Source of the DNA: Nitrosomonas sp.
GTDB taxonomy: Bacteria; Pseudomonadota; Gammaproteobacteria; Burkholderiales; Nitrosomonadaceae
DNA length: 51,143 nt
Direction: 5' to 3'
Assembly (NCBI GenBank): GCA_008015595.1
Contig: SSFW01000067.1
Span: forward strand, 1-51,143
This document shows, in pieces, positions 17,957 to 28,400 of the stretch; positions within the stretch are counted from its first letter, which is position 1; each line of letters begins with the position of its first letter. A program made the position numbers and the translations under genes. Under the pieces are notes generated by a model that ran no database searches, was not told the DNA's origin, and saw only the letters and a list, made by a program, of their open reading frames with translations.

Positions 17957-19777
17957 ATGCTATATCGACTCAATAAAGCGATGCAATCCATGGCTTATGG
18001 CATAGTAAGTTTGTTCTGTTTGGTACTATCGACAGGAAGCGTTCTAGCAAAGGATAACGAAGTCAGTTTTGCATTAACTGACAATGCTGGGCGTTGGTTC
18101 GATACCGGCACTGCAATTGCGGGAAATCGTTCAATTGCCGTTGCAACACCCGGTGTCCGTGTTAATTTTTCTGGAAACTCAAATACGGTTCATACAAGGA
18201 CCAGTTTGATCTACCCCACTGGCGCAGCGGGCATGCCATTTAATACCGAGCCTAAGAAGGGTGGGGATAGTATTACTTTGACAACCCCTGGCCTCTATGT
18301 GTTCACGTGCAGCATTCACCCGTATATGTTTGGTGCAGTGATCGTAGATGATCCAGCCACAAGCGGGCTTGATTTAGGCGCTTCGATTAGCTTGATCAAT
18401 GGCATTACAGTACCGACCAGTAGCGATCTGGCAACGCGATTACTGCGTACTTTCTTTATTGCAACCAATCCAGCAAACTGGCAAAACTATGCAAGCAATG
18501 CGCCTTGGCATATTACTTACCCCAATGTGGATGTACGTGTCGATATTGGAGTTGTGAACCTACCTGCAGTACTCAATGCGCGCTATGGGAATGATATTAG
18601 TCTGCCAGCCTTAAGTAATCCTGCTACGCAAGCTGTCGGTGAAGTCTGGGTGGCAACGCAATTTGAAACGACATCTGGGAAATCTAAGCCCGGAACTGTG
18701 ACCGCAGTCGATGGTTCTTCCTGGCAAGTAACCCGTAAAGTCGCATTACCGTCGATCAATATGAATAATCCACATAATATGTGGACTGACAAAGATCAAA
18801 ATGTGATCTACGTTACACAATGGTTTGATAAAAAATTGACCGTTTATAACCGCCAAACTGGTGCGTTGATCAGGAATGTTTCAGTGGGCGAGGCACCTGC
18901 CCATGTTATGACGCTGACCGATAATGATCGGATTCATGTCACCAATAATGGGGATACGCGAACCGATTCAGTGATGGAATTGTCTCCGTTAGCAACTAAT
19001 GTGTTGCGCCGAATTGATATTGGGCGTGGCAATCCTCACGCACATTGGATGAGCCATGACGGTAAGTTCATGGTAACGCCCAATGTGTTAACAGGAGATA
19101 CATCTCAATATAATTTTAGGACTAATGATGTCGAAGCGATTCTGCCAGTCAGTGGACCGCTAAGCCATCCTTTAGCGACTGGTATGATGCCAGATGCGAG
19201 CAAATATTATGTGGCAAACTTACTCGATAGCACGATCACGGTCGTTGATATGGAATCTCACAATGTGTTGAAACATATCAATTTAATCGCAAACTACCAT
19301 CCGGTTACGGGTGCGATAACAGGGCCCGTAGGTGCTTTACCGATCCAAACTCCGGTTTCACCCAATGGGAAAAATATGGTGACCGCTAATACATTGACCG
19401 GGACGATTACCATTCTCGATACTGCAACAGATGAAATCGTAGCGATGTTGCCGTGTGATCCGGGCTGTCACGGTGTGCAATATGGCGCTAAACTCGGGGG
19501 GGGGTATTACGCATATGTAACGAGTAAATTCTCGAATCGTATGCTAGTGGTTGACCCTGATCCTAATAATGATGGAAATCCGGCAGATGCGGCTATTGTG
19601 GGGAGTATCGGACTTTTTGCTACGAATCGTACGTTAAAAGATGCTACTATTTCTGGTAATGCTGGAATGGGTGGGCAAGGGATTCTTCCTGTTCCCGTTG
19701 TGTACAATGGTTGGGTACAAAAATTACCTTCTAATTGGAGTAATCTGTTAACACCCGCGCAGCGCAATCCATGGTAA
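17957..19777 (+). CDS. Secreted cupredoxin plus YVTN beta-propeller protein
   Basis: About 606 residues. A signal peptide (hydrophobic core GIVSLFCLVLSTGSVLA) precedes residues about 30-130, which resemble a type 1 copper domain. The pattern is NTVHTRTS (first His), then YVFTCSIHPYMFG near 115, giving the Cys-x3-His-x3-Met arrangement of blue-copper ligands. The rest is a propeller of YVTN-like repeats, for example YVTQWFDKKLTVYNRQTG, YYVANLLDSTITVVDMESH and TANTLTGTITILDTATD. It is likely a periplasmic or outer-surface electron-transfer or copper-handling protein. Start: TTG 17954 is also in frame, but ATG 17957 has AAGGGGGGA (17942-17950) at good spacing. It may be co-transcribed with the upstream Asp/His-rich gene 77 bases away. 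A hairpin terminator follows. Confidence 0.83.
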   Translation: MLYRLNKAMQSMAYGIVSLFCLVLSTGSVLAKDNEVSFALTDNAGRWFDTGTAIAGNRSIAVATPGVRVNFSGNSNTVHTRTSLIYPTGAAGMPFNTEPKKGGDSITLTTPGLYVFTCSIHPYMFGAVIVDDPATSGLDLGASISLINGITVPTSSDLATRLLRTFFIATNPANWQNYASNAPWHITYPNVDVRVDIGVVNLPAVLNARYGNDISLPALSNPATQAVGEVWVATQFETTSGKSKPGTVTAVDGSSWQVTRKVALPSINMNNPHNMWTDKDQNVIYVTQWFDKKLTVYNRQTGALIRNVSVGEAPAHVMTLTDNDRIHVTNNGDTRTDSVMELSPLATNVLRRIDIGRGNPHAHWMSHDGKFMVTPNVLTGDTSQYNFRTNDVEAILPVSGPLSHPLATGMMPDASKYYVANLLDSTITVVDMESHNVLKHINLIANYHPVTGAITGPVGALPIQTPVSPNGKNMVTANTLTGTITILDTATDEIVAMLPCDPGCHGVQYGAKLGGGYYAYVTSKFSNRMLVVDPDPNNDGNPADAAIVGSIGLFATNRTLKDATISGNAGMGGQGILPVPVVYNGWVQKLPSNWSNLLTPAQRNPW

Positions 19778-20125
19778 CTACTACTTTTAAACGTTAGCGA
19801 AGATTATGCTGTCAGTTAATATTTGAATCTGCCATTTAACATTGCAGCTAGATTAAAAACTTATAAGTTACAAAATAAAACCAAGCTGATATGGACGTTC
19901 AGCTTGGTTTTTGTTTTTTCTAGGAATTGATTTCGATAGATCAGTCATGGACGCGTTTATTCATTTCTTGATTTATGTCTGTAACTTTATTTAATAGCAT
20001 TTTGCATCAATTGTTTTATCCAATTTCTTAATTTATATTGCCAAAAACATTGATAATCATTGCAAAAGTGATATGACATAGTAAAAATCATTGAATGAGA
20101 TATCTTATATATTATTTGGGATTTT
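19778..20125. other. 348-base intergenic stretch
   Basis: It contains the terminator at 19880-19919 and otherwise AT-rich DNA. I see no gene. TTGATA at 20050-20055 with TATGAC 16 bases later is a weak promoter candidate for the DUF2513 gene. Confidence 0.6.
19880..19919 (+). terminator. Rho-independent terminator after the copper/propeller gene
   Basis: ACCAAGCTGA at 19880-19889 pairs perfectly with TCAGCTTGGT at 19899-19908 across a 9-base loop, followed by TTTTGTTTTTT. The 10-bp stem plus U-tract is a textbook terminator. Because the preceding bases are A-rich, it may also work for minus-strand transcription. Confidence 0.88.
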
Positions 20126-20491
20126 ATGAAACGTGACCTTGATCTTGTGCGCAGTATACTGTTTGCCATGGAGGCTAATGAGAGTGGATTTTATAATCAA
20201 GTTCCAGATATTGCAGGGCATACTACTGAAGAAGTCGCCTATCACATCTATCTCATGGGTCAAGCTGGTCTTATCACGACAGAAGAAACAACGACTATTA
20301 ACTGCAGATCTCCAAGTGCGATTGCCATGAGCATTACTTGGGCTGGTCATGATTTCCTTGATTCTGTAAAAGATGAGACGCTGTGGAATAAAGCAAAATC
20401 CAAGGTGATTAAACCTGCTACTGGGGTTGCATTCGAAGTCTTGGTTGCTTGGTTGAAGGACGAAGCTAAGCGACGTTTAGGTCTCCTTTAA
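20126..20491 (+). CDS. DUF2513 family protein
   Basis: A 121-residue protein matching the DUF2513 pattern: MKRDLDLVRSILFAME at the start, a winged-helix-like centre (YHIYLMGQAGLI), then SITWAGHDFLDSVKDETLW. Family members are small proteins common in phages, genomic islands and defence-type neighbourhoods; none has a settled function that I know. The predicted fold is a winged helix, so DNA binding is plausible. It is followed after 20 bases by the HARE-HTH/GIY-YIG gene on the same strand, so they probably form one transcript. The ribosome site is weak (TGGGA). Confidence 0.8.
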   Translation: MKRDLDLVRSILFAMEANESGFYNQVPDIAGHTTEEVAYHIYLMGQAGLITTEETTTINCRSPSAIAMSITWAGHDFLDSVKDETLWNKAKSKVIKPATGVAFEVLVAWLKDEAKRRLGLL

Positions 20492-20511
20492 TAGCCTATG
20501 CGGAGGAATAA

Positions 20512-21321
20512 GTGGAGAAATCTTGGAAAGAGGCCATAAAGAAGGTACTCATAGAGTCTGCAGCACCAATGCACTATACAGAAATTTCCGAGCAGATATT
20601 GTCACGTGACTACTATAGAACTGACGGCGCAACGCCTGCAGCGACTGTAAGTGCACAAATTACTGCATCTATTAAACACGATGGGGAAAAGTCACCTTTT
20701 ATTCGAGTCGGGAAGGGGATATTTGCGCTCAAGAATTTTCCAGCAGCATTAACTCAAGTATCAGCTCCGACTATAAGCAAGAAAGAAATTGAAAAGCTTA
20801 TTGTATCTGGGATTGAGTCATCTGACTTAATTATCCACTCTTTTGGCATGTATTGGCAGCGCGATCTGGTTGTATGGCGAAACGATCCCAAGGTGTATGG
20901 AAAGCAACAAGCTCTTTCCAAGGCAGTTGATTTTGGTAAGCAAAAAGGTATTTATATTCTTTATGACCACCATACTGTAGTGTATGTTGGTCGTTCGATT
21001 GATCGCCCACTAGGCAAGCGTCTTTTTGAACATACCGTTGATCGCCTAGGTAGTCGCTGGAATCGATTTTCGTGGTTTGGTTTGCTTGATGTAACCCAAG
21101 AAGGTGGTCTTAGAGAAATTGCTCTGAATATATCTCTTGTGAGCCTTGTCGCAACACTCGAAGCGCTCCTCATTGAGGCACTCGAACCACCTCAAAATAG
21201 AAAACGAGGTGATGATTTTTCTGCTATCGAATATATCCAAGATATCGACCCAGAACTGAAGGAGCGTGAGATTCAAAATACACTCCGCTCTATCGAACAA
21301 AAAATGCGGGGCGGATCTTAA
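20512..21321 (+). CDS. HARE-HTH plus GIY-YIG nuclease-like protein
   Basis: A 269-residue protein. Residues 1-75 look like a HARE-HTH winged helix (SWKEAIKKVLIESAAPMHYTEISEQIL, then PFIRVGKGIFALK), a domain found in restriction enzymes and chromatin proteins. Residues about 145-235 have the GIY-YIG nuclease order: GIYILYD at 146, VYVGRS at about 158, the Arg in GKRLFEH near 170, and the metal-binding Glu in EALLIEALEPPQNRKRG near 225. So it could bind DNA (possibly modified DNA) and cut it. GTG start at 20512 with GGAGGA at 20502-20507. Probably paired with the upstream DUF2513 gene. Catalytic activity is untested; it may instead be a regulator with a dead nuclease fold. Confidence 0.75.
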   Translation: MEKSWKEAIKKVLIESAAPMHYTEISEQILSRDYYRTDGATPAATVSAQITASIKHDGEKSPFIRVGKGIFALKNFPAALTQVSAPTISKKEIEKLIVSGIESSDLIIHSFGMYWQRDLVVWRNDPKVYGKQQALSKAVDFGKQKGIYILYDHHTVVYVGRSIDRPLGKRLFEHTVDRLGSRWNRFSWFGLLDVTQEGGLREIALNISLVSLVATLEALLIEALEPPQNRKRGDDFSAIEYIQDIDPELKEREIQNTLRSIEQKMRGGS

Positions 21322-21322
21322 A

Positions 21323-21356
21323 ATGTCTAGCATGATAGACATGTCAGTTTATTTTT
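21323..21356 (+). terminator. Possible terminator after the GIY-YIG gene
   Basis: ATGTCTA at 21323-21329 pairs perfectly with TAGACAT at 21336-21342 over a 6-base loop. The T-rich tract begins about 5 bases later (TTTATTTTT), so termination would be weak. Confidence 0.35.
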
Positions 21357-21525
21357 GAGGAATGGCTGGGCCATCTGTTGGATTACAAAAAGTTCAAAAC
21401 TACATATTGCTATCAGTAGCATAACGTTGAATTACATCTACGATTCATTTAGCATGATAGAATCCTGCTATACTTAAAACTAGACTAATCCAACATTTAT
21501 TGAGCTTTGTATAAGCTGGCATTTT

Positions 21526-23037
21526 ATGAGGCATGACTATCTCGAAAGAATCCTGACTGCCCGAGTGTATGATGTCGCAACTGAAACGCCGTTAGAAAAA
21601 GCGGCCAATCTATCAGCACGTATCCACAATCAAGTCTTCTTGAAAAGAGAAGATACGCAGCAGGTATTTTCATTTAAGTTGAGGGGCGCCTACAATAAAA
21701 TGGCAAAACTCTCACCAACCGCTCTTAAGCGCGGCGTTATTGCCGCTTCCGCTGGAAATCATGCGCAAGGGGTAGCACTGGCTGCGCAGAAATTAGGTTC
21801 GTCGGCAACTATTGTCATGCCGGCTACAACACCTCAAATCAAAATCAATGCAGTCATGGCAATGGGTGCTACCGTATTGCTTCATGGTGATTCATATAAT
21901 GATGCTTACGAGCATGCCATGACAATTGCGCAGCAGAAAGAAACGACATTCATCCATCCTTATGATGATCCTGATGTGATTGCGGGACAGGGCACGATTG
22001 GAATGGAAATTCTGCGCCAACATGGCGCAGGGATTCATGCCATTTTTGTGCCGATTGGCGGTGGTGGGTTGATTGCGGGAATCGCCGCTTACGTGAAACG
22101 ACTTTACCCTAATATAAAAATTGTTGGGGTTGAGCCCGTTGATTCGGATGCCATGTATCGCTCGTTACAAAAAGGCCGACGTGTCAACCTTTCCCAGGTG
22201 GGTTTGTTTGCAGATGGCGTGGCAGTGAGGCATGTTGGCAAGGAGACGTTTCGATTGTGCCGTGAGTTTGTTGATGAAGTGATATTGGTTGACTCCGATT
22301 CCATTTGCGCTGCAATTAAAGATGTTTTCGAAGATACACGGGCGATTCTTGAACCTTCTGGTGCGCTATCAGTTGCGGGACTTAAACACTATGTTGCACG
22401 TGAGAAATTGCTACATAGATCATTGGTTGCTGTCGCATCCGGTGCAAATATGAATTTTGATCGACTACGCTATGTTTCGGAAAGAGCGGAGCTGGGCGAG
22501 CAACGCGAGGCTGTGCTGGCTGTTTCGATTCCCGAAGAACCCGGTAGCTTTAAAAAGTTTTGCAGTATGCTCGGAACACGCAGTATTACCGAATTTAACT
22601 ATCGGTATGCAGATTCCAAGGAAGCACATGTCTTTGTGGGCGTGTCCGTTCAGAATCGTGAAGAAGTCGTTAAGTTGATCAAGAGCTTGGAAGCGAACGG
22701 GCTTCATACCGAAGATTTAAGCGGCAATGAAATGGCAAAATTGCATGTTCGACACATGGTGGGAGGGCGCTCTAAAGAAGTAAAGCATGAAATCCTCTAT
22801 CGTTTTGAGTTTCCAGATAGGCCAGGTGCGTTGATGAAATTTTTAAATAACATGAGCCACCACTGGAATATTAGCTTGTTTCACTACCGTAATCACGGTG
22901 CTGATTTTGGTCGCGTATTAGTTGGTATCCAAGTGCCACTCAGTGAGAAAGTCGATTTCCAGAAGTTTCTTGATAACTTAGGTTATCGCTACTGGAATGA
23001 GAGCCATAATCCGGCATACAAGTTGTTTCTGTTGTAG
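21526..23037 (+). CDS. ilvA: Threonine ammonia-lyase, biosynthetic
   Basis: A 503-residue PLP enzyme converting threonine to 2-oxobutanoate, the first step of isoleucine synthesis. The PLP lysine is Lys51 in SFKLRGAYNKM, and the phosphate-binding loop GGGGLIAG lies near 178. Two ACT-like regulatory domains (from about residue 330, beginning REAVLAVSIPEEPGSF, and about 425, RFEFPDRPGALMKF) are present, which is the long, isoleucine-feedback-regulated biosynthetic form rather than the short catabolic one. ATG start at 21526 with a 200-base gap upstream. No attenuator or leader peptide was recognised. Confidence 0.95.
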   Translation: MRHDYLERILTARVYDVATETPLEKAANLSARIHNQVFLKREDTQQVFSFKLRGAYNKMAKLSPTALKRGVIAASAGNHAQGVALAAQKLGSSATIVMPATTPQIKINAVMAMGATVLLHGDSYNDAYEHAMTIAQQKETTFIHPYDDPDVIAGQGTIGMEILRQHGAGIHAIFVPIGGGGLIAGIAAYVKRLYPNIKIVGVEPVDSDAMYRSLQKGRRVNLSQVGLFADGVAVRHVGKETFRLCREFVDEVILVDSDSICAAIKDVFEDTRAILEPSGALSVAGLKHYVAREKLLHRSLVAVASGANMNFDRLRYVSERAELGEQREAVLAVSIPEEPGSFKKFCSMLGTRSITEFNYRYADSKEAHVFVGVSVQNREEVVKLIKSLEANGLHTEDLSGNEMAKLHVRHMVGGRSKEVKHEILYRFEFPDRPGALMKFLNNMSHHWNISLFHYRNHGADFGRVLVGIQVPLSEKVDFQKFLDNLGYRYWNESHNPAYKLFLL

Positions 23038-23268
23038 AAAGGGTGGCGTTAAACAGGAAGTATGAGGAGAGAAGAAACTAGGGTCAAACGATAATAATAA
23101 AATCCTACTTCGAGTGACATGACTGTTTTTGGATTTTAAGAAAAGGACATACTTTTAGGCTTTATTTAATTTTTGGTTTTTTTGTAGGACAGATATTCTG
23201 CTTGAATTGAGAATAATCCCAATTGATGGTCTGAGTTTCTGTTATTCAAACAATCGAGAAAAAAAGAA

Positions 23269-25377
23269 ATGGAAGGGATACTAGCCAGACTAAAGTTAAC
23301 ACCTGAATTGATCAGAAAAAATCAAACTACAAATAGAAGTAGGGGACAAAAAATAAATCTTTCACAGAAAAATCGGATGACCCAAAATCGATTCTGGTTA
23401 TATGGAGGCATATTTCTGATCTTTGTCTTCATTGCGCTTGCAACCATGTTCGTGAGTCTCCGATACACCAAACAAAGTGCGTCTTATCTTGAAATGATAG
23501 GCCGCATGCAAATCTATAATCAGAATTTGACAAATGCTTCTCAGCAAGCTTTATTAGGTAATGAGATTGCTTTTGTCCAACTTCAAGATAGTAAAAATTA
23601 TTTGAATCAGTTCTCGGAGCTTTTAAGAGGCGAGAATAAATACCCTGAAACCCTTCCTCCCTCGATGCATGTTGCATTATCTGATGAATTACTCGATGAA
23701 TATCAGCGTGTATGGCGTATCAAGGAAAATAAAATTGGCCTACTGATTAATAGCCGGGATGTACTTATTAATGTTGCCGGAATAGCGAATGATATCAATA
23801 TAGCGAGTATCCGACTGCAGGAATTGCTCTACGAATTATCGGTGCAAATGGAGCAGCTTGGTGGATTATCGAAGGAGGTTATGATAACCAAGCTAATCGG
23901 TATGCTTGCTAGAAGTCTTACAAAAAGTGTTAATACATTGTTGTCAGGTGAATTTGTAATTTCAGATATAACTGAGCAATTAACAAAAGAGCGTGAGCAA
24001 CTATTGGCACTTCTCAAGGCGTTATCTGATGGCGATAGCGATTTGGGTATTCCTGCGCTTAAAGATAAACGCGTGTTAGAAAAATTGGTACCAATCCAGG
24101 TACTTTCAAAAGCGATTGATGACCAAGTTCGGATAATACAGAAACAAGCTCCTGAAGTCATTGCTGCAAAACTTGCTTTGCACGATTCTTTTAAAATCAA
24201 TGAAGTTTTACTGAGCACGCTTGATAAGTTAAAAAGTAAGATCGAAGAGCAAGAAGTTTCTGCTAAGACGTGGCAGGATTTGGTTTTTTACCTTTCGATT
24301 GGGTTGGTTTTGGGATCACTTATCATTTTTGGCCGGACATTTTCAGATTATCTACAGCGGCAAAAGGCAGTAGGTGAGCGCGAGGTCGAGTCAGCACAAA
24401 AAGCGATTCTAAGGTTGCTAGATGAGATGGGCGCACTTTCGGAAGGCAATTTAACGGTGCGGGCTGCAGTTACAGAAGATATCACGGGTGCCATTGCTGA
24501 TTCGATTAATTATACGGTTGAGGAGCTGCAAAAATTAGTCGTGCAAATCAATCAAGCGGGTACAAATGTTAATGAGGTTTCATCCCAAGCCCAACGAGTT
24601 TCAACGCAACTGTTAGCTGCAACACACGGTCAGTCACGGCAAATCGAGGAGGCAACGGTTTCTGTTTTGGGTATGGCGGAATCGATCAATACGGTTGCGA
24701 GTGCTGCAGAAGAAGGTGCCAATGTCGCGAAACATTCGCTAACTGCAGCTGAGAAAGGTGCAATCGCTGTTAGAGATGCCATTATGGGAATGAATGAAAT
24801 ACGTACTTCCATTCAAGAGACTGCAAAGCGTATCAAACGATTGGGTGAAAGTTCACAAGAAATCGGTGAAATTATTGCCTTAATTTCAGATATTACAGAG
24901 CAAACCAATGTTTTAGCATTAAATGCAGCCATTCAAGCTGCATCTGCAGGTGAGGCAGGAAAAGGATTTTCTGTAATTGCGCAAGAAGTCCAGCGGCTTG
25001 CTGAACATTCTGCTGAATCAACCAAACAGATTAGTTTACTTGTGCGGGCGATCCAGGGAGATACAAAGGAAACGATTGCAGCGATGGAGAGAAGTACTTA
25101 CGGCGTTGTCGAAGGCACAAAACGTGCTAATGCCACGGGTGAAGCGTTGGAAGAAATTGAAGAAATTGCTAATCGTCTAGCGCAGCTGGTCGCGAAAATA
25201 TTTGATGCAACGCAAATACAAACTAAGTCGGTAGATAAAGTCACTAAAAATATGGAAAACATTTTGGCGATTACTCGGCAAACGAACGATGGCACTTCAC
25301 AAAACGCAAAACTGGTTAAACAGATTTCTGGATTTGCATCGGAGCTAAAAGCGTCGGTTGCCAAATTTAAGGTTTAA
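23269..25377 (+). CDS. pilJ: PilJ-like methyl-accepting chemotaxis protein
   Basis: A 702-residue transducer. A hydrophobic segment at about 42-60 and a second at about 337-355 bracket a sensor region of about 275 residues. Its start (LRYTKQSASYLEMIGRMQ, then NLTNASQQALLGNE) resembles the PilJ-type transducer N-terminus. After a HAMP-like region comes the signalling hairpin near 534-582, with the tip core EQTNVLALNAAIQAASAG and GKGFSVIAQEVQRLAEHS. PilJ proteins control twitching motility or pilus-linked cAMP and act with ChpA; the next gene is a ChpA-type kinase 92 bases downstream. The usual pilG, pilH and pilI partners are not next to it. The symbol rests on context plus the N-terminus. Confidence 0.85.
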   Translation: MEGILARLKLTPELIRKNQTTNRSRGQKINLSQKNRMTQNRFWLYGGIFLIFVFIALATMFVSLRYTKQSASYLEMIGRMQIYNQNLTNASQQALLGNEIAFVQLQDSKNYLNQFSELLRGENKYPETLPPSMHVALSDELLDEYQRVWRIKENKIGLLINSRDVLINVAGIANDINIASIRLQELLYELSVQMEQLGGLSKEVMITKLIGMLARSLTKSVNTLLSGEFVISDITEQLTKEREQLLALLKALSDGDSDLGIPALKDKRVLEKLVPIQVLSKAIDDQVRIIQKQAPEVIAAKLALHDSFKINEVLLSTLDKLKSKIEEQEVSAKTWQDLVFYLSIGLVLGSLIIFGRTFSDYLQRQKAVGEREVESAQKAILRLLDEMGALSEGNLTVRAAVTEDITGAIADSINYTVEELQKLVVQINQAGTNVNEVSSQAQRVSTQLLAATHGQSRQIEEATVSVLGMAESINTVASAAEEGANVAKHSLTAAEKGAIAVRDAIMGMNEIRTSIQETAKRIKRLGESSQEIGEIIALISDITEQTNVLALNAAIQAASAGEAGKGFSVIAQEVQRLAEHSAESTKQISLLVRAIQGDTKETIAAMERSTYGVVEGTKRANATGEALEEIEEIANRLAQLVAKIFDATQIQTKSVDKVTKNMENILAITRQTNDGTSQNAKLVKQISGFASELKASVAKFKV

Positions 25378-25469
25378 CGATCGTTTTGATTGGATTGTGA
25401 TTAAGTTAGAAACCAAAGTAAGGAATCGAAGGATTCGTATCACGCATTTGATTAATGAAGGGTAATTGA

Positions 25470-28400
25470 ATGATTGCTAAAGCTAAAATTAACATAACTT
25501 CTGTTGTAGGGATCAGAGAAGCGATTGAACAAATTTTTGTGTTAATTCGTAAACATATTGATGCCTATGCACAGAATACTGAAGATAGAATGCAAATTGA
25601 GTCTTGTCAGTATTATGTTCACCAGCTCAATGGTATGCTTGAGATGCTTGAGCTTGAAGGGGTTTTATTCGTGAGCCAAAAGATGGAGGGACTCATTGAG
25701 GCATTGCTACAAGAAAAAGTAGAGTCTCCCCCACAAGCAAGGATTGTACTCAAACAAGCCACTAGAGCCATTTATCGTTATTTGGATGCACTCATTGATG
25801 GCATCAGTGATAATCCTGCAACATTATTGCCTATTTATCGGAAATTGATGCAAGTACAGGGCATCAAAGAAATCTCTGAAAGTGATTTATTTTTTCCTGA
25901 CCTTCGTCAAGACCTTCCCTTACCTAAAACGATACCTGAAGGAGATCCATCTCAGAAGTTATCAACGGTTAAAAAAGTACGGAGTGAGTTTCAGACGGGA
26001 TTGCTCAAATGGCTTAAAGATACCTCTAATAAAGAGGGGTTAAAGCAAATGTTCGATGCTGTCAATTTGGCAGAGCAAATTCCTGCTCCTATCGAACAGA
26101 GAACTTTTTGGTGGTTGTCTTCAGGATTCTTGGATGGATTGATACATCAAGATGAATCGATCGATCTCTCGACACGTCGATTATGCGGAAAAATTGAGCA
26201 AGAGATTCGTCATTTTGATAAAGATGCGCATGTGGTTGCGAATCAACTAATGCGTGAAATTCTTTATCGCGTAGCGCGCAGCTCTTCCAATAGCGAACGT
26301 ATTAAAGAAATTGAGAATGTTTTCGACTGGCGGGCATCTCTGTCCTCCTTTGATCAACTGGCTAATGCAGTTGCAGGGCCCGATGAAGATTCAATTCAAC
26401 CAATTCTCGATGCCATGCATGAAATTTTGCTTGGAGCAAATGATCAATGGCGGGAATATAGTGCTGGGAATCAAGAAAGCTTGGAAGTACTGATGACCGC
26501 AATTGATAAGTTGAAGCAACTTGCTCCCCAAGTAAATTGTGCGCCACTTGAAAAACTAATCTCGGTGATGAGTGGTGCAGTTGCTTTTTTACGTATCCGT
26601 CCACAAAACATGGGCGATCGATTAGCAATTGATTTGGCTTCTTCTTTATTGATTGTTGAAAATGCCATTGAAAATTTCTTTCAATTATCCCCAGAGTTTC
26701 CGGATCAGGTTGAAGCCCTTGCAGCGCGTATTCGTGCTGATACAAGCCGGAAAGATGATGAAATAGTGCTCCCTGATTTGCCCGGCCCTGATGAAACGGG
26801 ATATCAAGTTCAAGAGAAAAAGCTATTTAAGCAAATTGCGCAGGAATCATTGATCAGTCTTGCGCAGATCGAGGATATTTTGGATCGGTTTTTTTATGAT
26901 CCGAGTATTCGGGTTGATTTGCCTGTCTTACCGGATCTATTCAAACAGATCGCCGGTGTTTTCTCAATGCTTGAGCTTGATCGTGCCAATGTTTTACTGA
27001 CACTGTGTCGTGATTTGGTTACTAAGTTACTTGATCCTGAGTATCAAATTAGTCAAACAGAACAAACATTACTAGCGGATGGATTGAGTAGTTTGAGTTT
27101 TTATATTGAGGCGCTAAAAAATTCGCAATTCGATCGTGATCAAATTGTTGAGTCTGCAATAAATCTGTTTGGCCAATCGATAGTTCCTAATATTGAAGTG
27201 CCAAACATTGCTGAGCAAGTTACGCTTGAACTTGTCGAACCGCAATCATCTGCGGGGTTGGAGCCTGTCACGGTTGTGATAGCTCAGACTGGAGATTCTG
27301 AATTATTGGCTGTTTTTCTTGAGGAATCCGACGATGTGTTGTCGAGTATTGCTGAAAAATTATCAGCTTGCCGCTCTAATCCAGCAGATTTAGAAGCGCT
27401 TGCAGCCATTCGCCGTGGCTTTCATACCTTAAAAGGAAGTGGTCGTATGGTGAAGCTCTATGATCTCAGCGAAGCGGCTTGGCGCATAGAGCAAGTGATG
27501 AATCGATGGTTAAGTGAAAGAAATCCTGCTACGGAGGAGCTACTTGATTTACTTGAATGTGGCCGTACTACAATTGGTATTTGGTGCGATAGTCTTAAAA
27601 AGATAGGTACTGCAGAAATTGATCCGACAGAACTCTTCGAATTAGCAAGGCGATTGATGTATGCCTCAGAATCTCAGAAGGGTAGTGTTGGTGAAATAGA
27701 AACAGAAGCGCAGCGTGAGGTTGCAACTGAGCAAATCGAGCCTTTACCGTCAGCGATTGAAGTGCAATCAAGTATTGTGGTTGGGAATATTAAAATTCCG
27801 CATGATTTGTTTTTTGTGTTTACTAGTGAAGCTGGAAAACACGCTGAGACACTTAATGCTGAACTGAGCGATCTTACAGAGAACCCTAATGCACCAATAA
27901 AACATGAGTTTATGTTGGCGGCGCATACGCTCTCAAGTATTTCGAGAACGCTTGGACTCACCTATATTGCAGATATCGGTGTTATCTTGGAACAATACTT
28001 GACTCAGCTACTTAGGAAATCAGGTAGGCCCGATGAATCAGCACTAGCACTAGTCAAAGAGACTGTTTCTATTTTGGATAGCATGGTATCGTCGGTTCGC
28101 AATCAACAGCAACCGAGCGATGAAAATATTGAAACTGGAAAGCGCTTATCTAGCGAGCTATCTGCTTTACTTGAAAAATTACAAGCAGAAGAGACTGAAG
28201 TAGCTGATATTCATTATGAACAGGATCTGGTAGATCAAGCAATCTCAACCGAGCAACGAGCATTTGTTTCATCGGGCCTGCGGGATGTTTCAGTCAGTGA
28301 TCAAGATAAAATAGATCTTGAATTACTCGAAGTTTTTATTGAAGAAGCGCATGAATTGTTACCTGAGATTGGACGTAATTTAAGACTTTGGCGAGCAAAG

